From positions 1-10,625 of the forward strand of contig JACPLZ010000028.1 of the NCBI GenBank assembly GCA_016186245.1: a DNA stretch of 10,625 nt, given 5' to 3'. Shown in pieces: positions 1 through 5,006 of the stretch (within the stretch, counting starts at the first letter, position 1; every line of letters starts with the position of its first letter). Source of the DNA: Candidatus Peregrinibacteria bacterium (GTDB lineage: Bacteria; Patescibacteriota; Gracilibacteria; UBA1369; LOWO2-01-FULL-3). The notes under the pieces were generated by a model, which saw only the letters and a program-made list of their open reading frames with translations, did not search any database and had not been told where the DNA came from. The position numbers and the translations under genes are program-made.

Positions 1-74
1 ATGACACGGTTGGATGACACGGTTGGATGACACGGTTGGATGACACGGTTGGATGACATGGTTGGATGACACGG
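1..74. repeat. 13-bp tandem repeat, about 5.7 copies
   Basis: The unit ATGACACGGTTGG occurs four times exactly, then once with one C-to-T change, then as a partial 9-base copy. The array starts at the window edge and probably continues to the left. Its core GGATGACACGG is the same core that recurs in the repeat cluster at 2985-3389, so both belong to one intergenic repeat family of this genome. There are no spacers, so this is a plain tandem repeat and not CRISPR. Confidence 0.9.
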
Positions 75-88
75 AAGGGTAATGGGAT

Positions 89-210
89 AGAGATTTTAAA
101 AATTCTGCACTGCTTCGTCGCCACGCTGTTTCCTCGTCGCCGTACTACTAAGTACGACTCCATCGGAAACGGCTAAGCTCCCTGCATTGCAATAATTTTT
201 TAAAATCTCT
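89..210. repeat. Nested inverted-repeat element (MITE-like or large stem-loop)
   Basis: Perfect 14-bp terminal inverted repeats, AGAGATTTTAAAAA at 89-102 and its complement at 197-210, bound a 122-bp block. Inside are further pairable segments: 125-133 with 165-173 (one G.T pair), GCTT 112-115 with AAGC 175-178, and a 6-bp hairpin CGTACT/AGTACG at 141-156 with a 4-base loop. TCGTCGCC occurs twice (115-122, 134-141). The whole block could extrude as a cruciform or fold as one long RNA hairpin. It contains no coding sequence. Its right end reaches base 210, the last base of the stop codon of the minus-strand gene 210-593, so that gene's transcript would end in this fold. It could be a non-autonomous mobile repeat, a transcription terminator, or both. 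Confidence 0.65.
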
Positions 211-593
211 CAAAATAGGTCATCTATGTCCACGATCTGCCAGTCATTGCTGGTATCCGGTTTCCTTTTGAGTGTCATGCGGATGCGGGGGGATTCGAGC
301 TCTTCAATGTGTTTTTGGTGGCCGGCGCCCTGTAAAATGTGCGTTTCTACGCTGCGGATCAGCTGAAAGTCCATGCGATTCGATTGCTTTAAGTGAAAAA
401 TTATCGTCCTTTGAGTGCCAACTTCAAACTGCTGAACGCCTATGTCAATGTACAAAGGGCTTGTTTCGTCCTCCAAAATTTCCGCGCCGGCGGTTTTTAT
501 TTTTTCTATAAGTTCATCGAAAGCTGCATCGCGACCGGCCTGGCGGGTTTCGGCGATTTCGCGCATTTCCGGTTTTTTGCCTGGCTTTCCCAT
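210..593 (-). CDS. Hypothetical protein, 127 aa
   Basis: I do not recognise this family. The protein is small, soluble and strongly charged, with no signal peptide and no membrane segment. A basic N-terminus (MGKPGKKPEMRE) leads into a probable amphipathic helix (residues about 10-42, many A/E/K). Alternating short strands follow (about 47-80 and 100-125), and the end is acidic (DIDDLF). This suggests a compact alpha/beta fold. It is probably a real gene: the composition is protein-like, it fills the space up to the neighbour, and it ends exactly at a repeat element. The ATG at 593 is divergent from the methyltransferase start at 599. No Shine-Dalgarno is visible. A -10-like TAGAAT on this strand (602-607) lies 8 bases before the ATG, which would give a leaderless message. 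Confidence 0.6.
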   Translation of the reverse strand: MGKPGKKPEMREIAETRQAGRDAAFDELIEKIKTAGAEILEDETSPLYIDIGVQQFEVGTQRTIIFHLKQSNRMDFQLIRSVETHILQGAGHQKHIEELESPRIRMTLKRKPDTSNDWQIVDIDDLF

Positions 594-594
594 A

Positions 595-607
595 TGCTAT
601 GATTCTA
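595..607. promoter_or_regulatory. Overlapping divergent -10 elements
   Basis: On the plus strand TGC-TATGAT (595-603) is an extended -10 element. On the minus strand TAGAAT (602-607) is a second -10 candidate. They overlap by two bases and face opposite ways between start codons that are 5 bp apart. The plus-strand start site would fall near 610, just ahead of the ATG at 614. The minus-strand start site would fall at about 593-595. No convincing -35 is visible on either side, which extended -10 promoters can do without. The call rests on hexamer matches only. Confidence 0.4.
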
Positions 608-1237
608 ATGAATATGAGTTATAAGAGCAAAAAGAAATCCAAATTAGTCGATCCCGAAGCGGGCTACGATATTTATGCCGATTATTATGATGAGGATTGG
701 ACTTTTTTAAAAAGCTTTGAAAATGATGTTCTGCCAAAGATGCTTGGAGATTTGACCGGTAAAAAAACGCTGGATATCGGCTGTGGAAACGGACGATTGA
801 TCCATCATTTAAAAAATAAGGGTGGCGTTGTTACCGGCGCTGACATTTCAAAAAAGATGATTGAATCGGCGCGAAAAAGATTTCCAGACACGGAATTCAT
901 CCAGGCCAATGCCGAAAATCTGCCATTTCAAAATGAAGAATTTGACGTAGTGGTGGCGGCGTTCCTTATCGTTCATTTAAAAAATCCGGAAAAAATGTTT
1001 AAAGAAATATATAGAGTTTTAAAAGACGGCGGCAGTTTTATTCTCACAAATATCAATCAGCGGAAAGCGCCAAAACTGAAGGCGGGCCGGCAGAAAATTA
1101 TCATCAAATCCTTTTACCATCGCCCGGCAGACGTGCGCAAAATTCTGGAAACAAATTTTTTTAAAATAGAAAAAGAGGAATTCGTATATGAAAAAACAGA
1201 ATGGATAAACCAGATAATCAGAGCGGTGAAATTTTGA
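599..1237 (+). CDS. Class I SAM-dependent methyltransferase
   Basis: The protein would be a soluble methyltransferase using S-adenosylmethionine; the substrate cannot be told from sequence. Motif I is LDIGCGNGR (residues 58-66 from the first ATG). The acidic residue ending strand beta-2 is in GADIS (D82). AENLPF follows at about 105-110, then FDVVVAAFLIVHL at about 115-127 and LKDGGSFILTNIN at about 141-153. This order is typical of the Methyltransf_11/25 (UbiE-like) group, at normal length (212 aa). Three in-frame ATGs (599, 608, 614) lie at the front. A -10-like hexamer at 598-603 makes 614 (MSYKSKKK) the better start if that promoter is real; otherwise 599 stands. No Shine-Dalgarno is seen. 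The lipoprotein gene follows 49 bp downstream on the same strand. Confidence 0.88.
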   Translation: MILMNMSYKSKKKSKLVDPEAGYDIYADYYDEDWTFLKSFENDVLPKMLGDLTGKKTLDIGCGNGRLIHHLKNKGGVVTGADISKKMIESARKRFPDTEFIQANAENLPFQNEEFDVVVAAFLIVHLKNPEKMFKEIYRVLKDGGSFILTNINQRKAPKLKAGRQKIIIKSFYHRPADVRKILETNFFKIEKEEFVYEKTEWINQIIRAVKF

Positions 1238-1286
1238 CTTTGGAGATGGTGTGGCGTACCCTGGTTTCATATCCTAATAAAATATT

Positions 1287-2252
1287 ATGAAATCTCTGAA
1301 GTACATTGCTCTTATGACAGCCGTTGTTTTCACCGTCACTGCCTGCGGAAATGATCCGGAACCTGATAAGGCGGCGAATGATGTGGTGCAGGAAGCGATT
1401 GTTAATTCTTCGAAAGTACTGGCGGATGTGGATACGTTGGCTTTTAGCCTTGAACTTGGCGGTGAATCGGATGCTGCAGCGGACAGAAAAGTTTCTTTGG
1501 AGGTTGATCTAAATGGAGTTTTAGATGAGAGCGACAAGGAAAATCCGAAAATTTCGATGGAAGTAAATTTTACCAGCAAAACTGGAAAGGAGAAAGTTTG
1601 GGTAAATGGAGAGATGAGGCTTTTTAGGGATGGGCTTTATTTGATAGTTAATGATGTAAAAGCTCCCGAAGCGCAATTGCCTCCGGCATTGATCGGGCAA
1701 CTTGTTGATAAATGGTGGGAAATGCCTTTGCCGCCGAATTTTGAGGATAGTTTTGTGTCCAAAGATGACAGCAGTTTGACCGATGAAGAAAAAAAGGCCA
1801 AAGAACTATTTGAGAAAACGCGCTTTTTTACCGATGCTGAATATGATGGCTCAAAGAAAATAGATGGTGAAAAGACTTACAAATACACTGTGAAACTTGA
1901 CGAGAAGGCCATAAAAGAATACTGGGAAGAGGTCGTAAAAATTTCCGGCGAGGAAAATAATGCTCTGTTTGGGTCTTTTAATATAGACGAATTACTGGAA
2001 AAGATTTCTTTCGACGGAGAGATATTTGTTTCCATCGATACAATGATTATGAAACGATTAAGCGGTACCGTGAAAAATGATAAACCAAAATCTTCCGCCG
2101 CGGCTCCAGTTGATGGGGCTACTCCGGCAGTCAATATGGATGAATTCAGTTTCAGCTATACTATGGGCGATTTTGGAGTGCCGGTTAACATAGAAAGACC
2201 TGTTGGCGCACAAATGTTCAATTTACCGGCATTACTTGGTGGAGGGATATAA
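1287..2252 (+). CDS. Putative secreted lipoprotein, 321 aa
   Basis: The N-terminus MKSLKYIALMTAVVF has a short basic region and a hydrophobic core, and ends in the lipobox VTAC with the acylated cysteine at residue 20. Lipid attachment and display on the outer membrane face are therefore predicted. The mature part is acidic and rich in alternating beta-strand patterns (for example KISMEVNFTSK, VWVNGEMRLF, SFDGEIFVSID). This recalls the curved-sheet lipoproteins of the LppX/LprG type, but I cannot confirm membership. A region at about 165-175 is charged and helix-prone, and an Ala/Pro-rich stretch near 270-283 looks like a linker. The start fits because the signal sequence begins directly at this ATG. 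No Shine-Dalgarno is visible. The function is unknown; binding or carrying a hydrophobic ligand is only a guess. Confidence 0.8.
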   Translation: MKSLKYIALMTAVVFTVTACGNDPEPDKAANDVVQEAIVNSSKVLADVDTLAFSLELGGESDAAADRKVSLEVDLNGVLDESDKENPKISMEVNFTSKTGKEKVWVNGEMRLFRDGLYLIVNDVKAPEAQLPPALIGQLVDKWWEMPLPPNFEDSFVSKDDSSLTDEEKKAKELFEKTRFFTDAEYDGSKKIDGEKTYKYTVKLDEKAIKEYWEEVVKISGEENNALFGSFNIDELLEKISFDGEIFVSIDTMIMKRLSGTVKNDKPKSSAAAPVDGATPAVNMDEFSFSYTMGDFGVPVNIERPVGAQMFNLPALLGGGI

Positions 2253-2269
2253 AGGAACTTCTGAAAAAC

Positions 2270-2346
2270 TGGTCGGGGTGACAGGGCTCGAACCTGCGGC
2301 CTCATGGTCCCAAACCACGCGCTCTAGCCAACTGAGCTACACCCCG
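2270..2346 (-). tRNA. tRNA-Pro (anticodon TGG)
   Basis: The minus strand folds as a complete cloverleaf. The acceptor CGGGGTG pairs with CACCCCG, followed by discriminator A and an encoded CCA (2270-2272). The D arm is GCTC/GAGC. The anticodon stem CGTGG/CCATG contains one G.T pair and carries the 7-base loop TTTGGGA, giving anticodon TGG (reads CCA). The T arm GCAGG-TTCGAGC-CCTGT is canonical. Total length is 77 nt with CCA. It is convergent with the lipoprotein gene, with 17 bp between them. A T-run follows the CCA on this strand and may help end transcription. Confidence 0.97.
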
Positions 2347-2356
2347 ATATGACCTG

Positions 2357-2385
2357 ATTGTATTTGCGAAGCGGTGCAAGTTTAA
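2357..2385 (-). promoter_or_regulatory. Probable promoter of tRNA-Pro
   Basis: On the minus strand TACAAT (2357-2362) is preceded by TTAAAC with a 17-bp spacer. The -10 matches consensus at 5 of 6 positions and the -35 at 3 of 6. The start site would lie about 4 bases before the mature tRNA 5' end at 2346. This is a motif-level call only. Confidence 0.4.
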
Positions 2386-2416
2386 CGAATAACGTGCTTA
2401 TTGTTAAGACAATCTT

Positions 2417-2425
2417 TGCTATAAT
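2417..2425 (+). promoter_or_regulatory. Extended -10 promoter of the PRC-barrel gene
   Basis: TGC-TATAAT is a perfect extended -10 hexamer, predicting a start near 2432 and a leader of about 25 nt before the ATG at 2457. No good -35 stands at 16-18 bp. TTGTTA at 2401-2406 is only 13 bp away, too close for normal spacing. The element is divergent from the tRNA-Pro promoter. Confidence 0.6.
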
Positions 2426-2456
2426 GCAAAGGCTTTGCTGCAGAACCATATTTTAA

Positions 2457-2984
2457 ATGGAAAAATTATTCACAAGAATCATAGGGACACCGATTTTTGA
2501 GGATGGTCCAAGACCTCTGACAACCGTGAAGGACATGGTTATTGATCCTGAAAATGGTAAAGTCTTGGCGTTAGTAGTGAGTCTTACAAGAAAATTGATA
2601 ATCGTGCCGATAGATATTGAGTCGTGGCACGATGCAGTAAAAGTTCACAGCGGTGATGCGATTACAGAGGCGCGGGATGTAATGAGGGTTGACGTGGTGA
2701 TGAAAAGCGGAATTCATGTTTTCAGGAGCAGGGTGGTTACCAAAGGGGGTAAATTTTTGGGAAAGGTCTACGATTTTTCGATTGATAGCAATTTGATGGT
2801 GCTGCATAAGCTGTATGTGGCCAGAGGATTTTTGGGATTGGTAAAATTTGAAAGCCGGATTATTCCTTATGATAATATTCTGGAAATTTTGCCGGGAAAG
2901 ATAATAGTGAAGGATGATTTGACGGAAGTTAAGGCGAAGGAGAGGGTTGTTGGGGTAGCATTGGAAGAAGCGCCAGTGGGGTAG
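2457..2984 (+). CDS. PRC-barrel domain protein (two PRC halves)
   Basis: A 175-aa soluble protein formed of two similar beta-rich halves. The first (about 1-75) has TVKDMVIDPENGKVLALVVS, and the second (about 86-157) has GKFLGKVYDFSIDSN followed by IIPYDNILEI. Both match the PRC-barrel pattern of G-x-hydrophobic-x-D-hydrophobic-hydrophobic-(I/V)-D-x-x-x-G/L. PRC barrels occur in RimM, in the H subunit of photosynthetic reaction centres and in many stand-alone proteins of unknown role; RNA or protein binding is usual. This protein has no RimM N-terminal domain, so it is not RimM. No Shine-Dalgarno precedes the ATG. The stop codon is 2 bp from a hairpin repeat (2987-3013). Confidence 0.82.
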   Translation: MEKLFTRIIGTPIFEDGPRPLTTVKDMVIDPENGKVLALVVSLTRKLIIVPIDIESWHDAVKVHSGDAITEARDVMRVDVVMKSGIHVFRSRVVTKGGKFLGKVYDFSIDSNLMVLHKLYVARGFLGLVKFESRIIPYDNILEILPGKIIVKDDLTEVKAKERVVGVALEEAPVG

Positions 2985-2986
2985 TT

Positions 2987-3035
2987 GTCATGGTTCGACA
3001 AGCTCACCATGACAAGGAGCTCACCATGACAAGGA
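2987..3035. repeat. Hairpin plus 17-bp tandem duplication
   Basis: GTCATGGT (2987-2994) pairs with ACCATGAC (3006-3013) around an 11-base loop that contains TTCGACAAGCTC-type sequence, a common bacterial intergenic repeat. The right part, a 17-bp unit beginning GCTCACCATGAC, is then repeated exactly (3002-3018, 3019-3035). The hairpin starts 2 bp after the PRC-barrel stop codon. Confidence 0.8.
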
Positions 3036-3040
3036 GAGAG

Positions 3041-3061
3041 ATCCTGAAACGAGTTCAGGAT
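3041..3061. repeat. Perfect 8-bp hairpin repeat, copy 1
   Basis: ATCCTGAA-ACGAG-TTCAGGAT forms a perfect 8-bp stem with a 5-base loop. The same 21 bases occur again at 3237-3257. This is the palindromic head of the 'CHPELVSG' class of intergenic repeats. Confidence 0.85.
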
Positions 3062-3129
3062 GACACGGGGCGAGTTGATACGGGAGAGGAGAATTGATTT
3101 TTGCTCCGCAAAAATCTGCAGGATGACAC
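3057..3129. repeat. 73-bp direct repeat, copy 1
   Basis: This block is identical, base for base, to 3316-3388 (offset 259 bp). It begins AGGATGACACGGGGCGAG and ends GCAGGATGACAC. Within it, GATTTTTGC-TCC-GCAAAAATC (3096-3116) makes a perfect 9-bp stem with a 3-base loop. The identity stops sharply at both ends, pointing to a recent copy event or gene conversion. Confidence 0.92.
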
Positions 3130-3188
3130 GGTCATAGTTCAGGATGACACGGAAGAAAAGGTTGCCCGCTTACATTCGCGACTGATAA

Positions 3189-3214
3189 AAAGCCTCTCCA
3201 GGTGGAGAGGCTTT
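3189..3214 (-). terminator. Rho-independent terminator, probably for the pilin/murB transcript
   Basis: AAAGCCTCTCC (3189-3199) and GGAGAGGCTTT (3204-3214) form a perfect 11-bp GC-rich stem with loop AGGT. On the minus strand the stem is followed by a T run (GGCTTTTTATC), the usual terminator tail. On the plus strand the tail is only CTTTCTG, so it may also work weakly for the PRC-barrel gene. It lies 175 bp downstream of the pilin stop codon, with repeats in between. Confidence 0.75.
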
Positions 3215-3236
3215 CTGAAGCGATCTATTTGGTTAG

Positions 3237-3257
3237 ATCCTGAAACGAGTTCAGGAT
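3237..3257. repeat. Perfect 8-bp hairpin repeat, copy 2
   Basis: The 21-base hairpin ATCCTGAA-ACGAG-TTCAGGAT is identical to 3041-3061. It leads straight into the 21-bp tandem array. Confidence 0.85.
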
Positions 3258-3327
3258 GACACGGTCGTAGTTCAGGATGACACGGTCGTAGTTCAGGATG
3301 ACACGGTCGTAGTTGAGGATGACACGG
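3249..3327. repeat. 21-bp tandem repeat, three full copies plus a partial
   Basis: The 21-bp unit GTTCAGGATGACACGGTCGT+A fills 3249-3269, 3270-3290 and 3291-3311. A partial copy with one change (GTTGAGG) follows at 3312-3327 and merges into the second 73-bp repeat. The unit carries the same GGATGACACGG core as the 13-bp array at 1-74. Confidence 0.9.
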
Positions 3328-3388
3328 GGCGAGTTGATACGGGAGAGGAGAATTGATTTTTGCTCCGCAAAAATCTGCAGGATGACAC
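3316..3388. repeat. 73-bp direct repeat, copy 2
   Basis: Identical to 3057-3129, including the 9-bp GATTTTTGC/GCAAAAATC hairpin at 3355-3375. It ends one base before the stop codon of the minus-strand pilin-like gene (3390-3392). Confidence 0.92.
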
Positions 3389-3389
3389 A

Positions 3390-3782
3390 TCATTCTACGC
3401 CAGAGCCGGATTTGATAACGGCATGGACGATAACAAACGACAGAAGAATCACAACGATACCAATAAGGGCATACATTATGATCTTTTTGGCGTTGCCAAT
3501 TGCTTCATCGTTGCCTGCAGAAATTACATAAGTAACACCTCCGTAAATCACCATAATTACCGCGATCAATCCAAGAAAGCCGAGAAAATAATCGATAATC
3601 TGCAGCACTAAAGCGCGGGCATCTGTTTCTCCGTCTGTGGCACCTCTAATTCCTTCAGGCTGGTCGGTAGGATTGATAAGGGCGGCGCTTGCCATAGGTA
3701 AAGCGGAAAAAATAGCAATTGCGCCAATCATCAAAGCAAAGACGATAAGAGTCTGTTTGATCAATTTATTTTTTGATTTCAT
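3390..3782 (-). CDS. T4SS pilin-like small membrane protein
   Basis: From the ATG at 3782 the product is 130 aa. It has a signal peptide (KSKNKLIKQ, then a hydrophobic run at about 11-29, with ASA near 31-33 as the likely cleavage site). A short polar segment at 34-55 follows, then two membrane helices at about 62-87 and 101-123 separated by a small charged turn (NDEAIGNAKK). The pattern of signal plus two helices, with GGVTYVISAGN at the first helix end, resembles the TrbC/VirB2-like pilins (Pfam T4SS_pilin) common in Patescibacteria, where several copies per genome are usual. The exact role here is inferred. The longer frame from 3836 would add 18 polar residues before the signal sequence and overlap murB, so 3782 is preferred. 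A -10-like TATAAC (3793-3798) sits 10 bases ahead of the ATG. No Shine-Dalgarno is seen. Confidence 0.75.
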   Translation of the reverse strand: MKSKNKLIKQTLIVFALMIGAIAIFSALPMASAALINPTDQPEGIRGATDGETDARALVLQIIDYFLGFLGLIAVIMVIYGGVTYVISAGNDEAIGNAKKIIMYALIGIVVILLSFVIVHAVIKSGSGVE

Positions 3783-3813
3783 AGAAAAAATGGTTATATC
3801 GTTTGTGAGTTTA

Positions 3814-4752
3814 TCAGGGGGCATTGTCTTTGGCAAGCTTTATCAATTTGTTTTTGCCAACTATCTGCACTTCTTCTTCAAGCTCGATGCCAAATTTTGC
3901 CTTGACCTTGCGGCGGGCAAGCTGTGCCAGTCCGATAATATCTTTGGATGATGCGCCTCCAATATTGAGAAAAAAATTGCCGTGTTTGGCTGAAATTTGA
4001 GCCTTGCCTATAGTTTTACCCTTAAGTCCAGCCTGGTCGATAAGCATGCCGGCCGGTTTGTCGGGAGATGGGTTTTTGAAAAAAGAGCCGGTGGTAAGGC
4101 CAAAAGGCTGTTTCTGCAGACGCCGGCGATTGAGCCCCTGCATGATTTTTTTCTGATCTGCCGGAGATTTGGAAGATTTTTGAAGTTTAAAAGTGGCATC
4201 GAGGACGATTTCTCCTGTTTTTTTGAGCTTACAATCACGGTAGGAGAAATTGAAATACAGGGAGCCTGCTTCTTTAATGCGCCCTGTTTCGGTGTCAATT
4301 ATAGTGGCTTTGAGGAGGACGTCTTTAGTTTCGAGACCGTTGCAGCCTGCGTTTCCCCTGACAGCTCCGCCGACAGTGCCAGGCAGGCCGATCCAGCGTT
4401 CCAGACCGGTTAGACTGTGCTTGAGAGATTCATTCAAAAGAGTAGAAACAGGCACTCCGGAATCGGCAACAATCGTAGTACCGATCACTTTAATTTCTTT
4501 CGTTTCGATTTTTATGACCATTCCCCGAAAACCTCTGTCATCAAACAAAATATTGCTGCCGGAGCCGAAAATAAAATAGTGGATATTGTTCGTCCGGCAA
4601 AACCGGATGATGGCCGGAAGTTCATTTTTATTTTTTAGTTTGTAGAAAAAATCGGCGGGACCGCCTATCTGAAAAGTGGAATATTTGCCAAGAGGCTCAT
4701 CAAAAATCATGTTAGGGAAATGTTTTTTGAGTTTATTGCCAACGTTTTCCAT
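3814..4752 (-). CDS. murB: UDP-N-acetylenolpyruvoylglucosamine reductase
   Basis: MurB uses FAD and NADPH to reduce UDP-GlcNAc-enolpyruvate to UDP-MurNAc in cytoplasmic peptidoglycan precursor synthesis. The 312-aa protein shows the family's landmarks in order: YSTFQIGGPAD (24-34), the FAD-binding GSGSNIL (63-69), PGTVGGAVRGNAG (124-136), SYRD with the conserved Arg172, GSFFKNP with the proton-donor Ser223, HGNFFLN (257-263), and ELEEEVQIVG (290-299) with the catalytic Glu (292 or 294). Its length fits the shorter type II enzymes. Usual MurB proteins have HAGFLVN, so HGNFFLN is slightly unusual. The gene is followed 31 bp later by the pilin-like gene on the same strand; co-transcription is possible. 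TACAAT (4762-4767, minus strand) lies 9 bases before the ATG. Confidence 0.96.
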   Translation of the reverse strand: MENVGNKLKKHFPNMIFDEPLGKYSTFQIGGPADFFYKLKNKNELPAIIRFCRTNNIHYFIFGSGSNILFDDRGFRGMVIKIETKEIKVIGTTIVADSGVPVSTLLNESLKHSLTGLERWIGLPGTVGGAVRGNAGCNGLETKDVLLKATIIDTETGRIKEAGSLYFNFSYRDCKLKKTGEIVLDATFKLQKSSKSPADQKKIMQGLNRRRLQKQPFGLTTGSFFKNPSPDKPAGMLIDQAGLKGKTIGKAQISAKHGNFFLNIGGASSKDIIGLAQLARRKVKAKFGIELEEEVQIVGKNKLIKLAKDNAP

Positions 4753-4794
4753 GATGATGGCATTGTATTATGTTTTGCCCTGGAATGCACACCG

Positions 4795-4800
4795 TATAGA
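4795..4800 (+). promoter_or_regulatory. Possible -10 element ahead of ORF 4809
   Basis: TATAGA lies 8 bases before the GTG at 4809, which would give a start site at or beside the GTG. TTGCCC at 4775-4780 is a weak -35 with a short 14-bp spacer. The assignment is tentative. Confidence 0.3.
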
Positions 4801-4808
4801 CAAGGCTG

Positions 4809-5006
4809 GTGAAAATCGCTATCATCCCTCCCACTAGCCAAAATATGCCAATTCATTATCTCGATAAAGGAAGTATCACTTATAGCAGATTCTCACGCCA
4901 GATAGACTCACTTGGTAGTCGTGTGACAGGTATGCTTGATGAAAATGATAATCTCCACGCCAGAATCAGACTTGTTTTAGATGGGCAGTATCGACATTAT
5001 CGATGA
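4809..5006 (+). CDS. Short ORF overlapping the repeat protein; possible 5' part of the same gene
   Basis: The 65-codon frame begins with GTG at 4809 (or ATG at 4845, MPIHYLDKG) and ends at TGA 5004-5006. It overlaps the first 26 bases of the next ORF in a different frame. The peptide looks protein-like and has no recognised domain. Its reading IRLVLDG at the overlap would run smoothly into GSIDIIDDVQ of the next ORF if one G of GGG (4983-4985) were absent or skipped. It may therefore be the N-terminus of the repeat-protein gene, separated by a frameshift mutation, a sequencing error or programmed +1 shifting. Otherwise it is a small translationally coupled leader ORF. No independent function can be assigned. 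Confidence 0.45.
   Translation: MKIAIIPPTSQNMPIHYLDKGSITYSRFSRQIDSLGSRVTGMLDENDNLHARIRLVLDGQYRHYR

Larger units (their letters stand above)
2985..3389. repeat. Repeat-rich intergenic region
   Basis: This 405-bp gap contains no credible gene. It is a patchwork of short interspersed repeats built around GGATGACACGG, hairpins of the ATCCTGAA/TTCAGGAT type, two identical 73-bp repeats, a 21-bp tandem array and one terminator hairpin. Read on the minus strand it yields repeated CHPEL peptides, a well-known artefact of this kind of repeat. The individual parts are listed separately. Confidence 0.9.

Noticed and set aside
2261..2272. CTGAAAAAC near tRNA-Pro, the same 9-mer as in the PrsW leader
   Set aside because: There is a single arm here with no partner; a short A-rich 9-mer can recur by chance.
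3249..3327. Short regularly spaced repeats considered as a CRISPR array
   Set aside because: Copies are directly contiguous with no unique spacers, and no cas gene is present.
3057..3388. The 73-bp direct repeats as the ends of an insertion sequence
   Set aside because: Only 186 bp separates them, with no transposase, and they are direct repeats without terminal inverted ends.
3139..3393. Minus-strand ORF of 84 aa with repeated CHPEL peptides
   Set aside because: It is a translation of the intergenic repeats and terminator, of the familiar 'CHPELVSG' artefact type, and overlaps the pilin stop codon.
3997..4413. Plus-strand ORF of 138 aa
   Set aside because: It lies antisense within murB, whose motifs are unambiguous.
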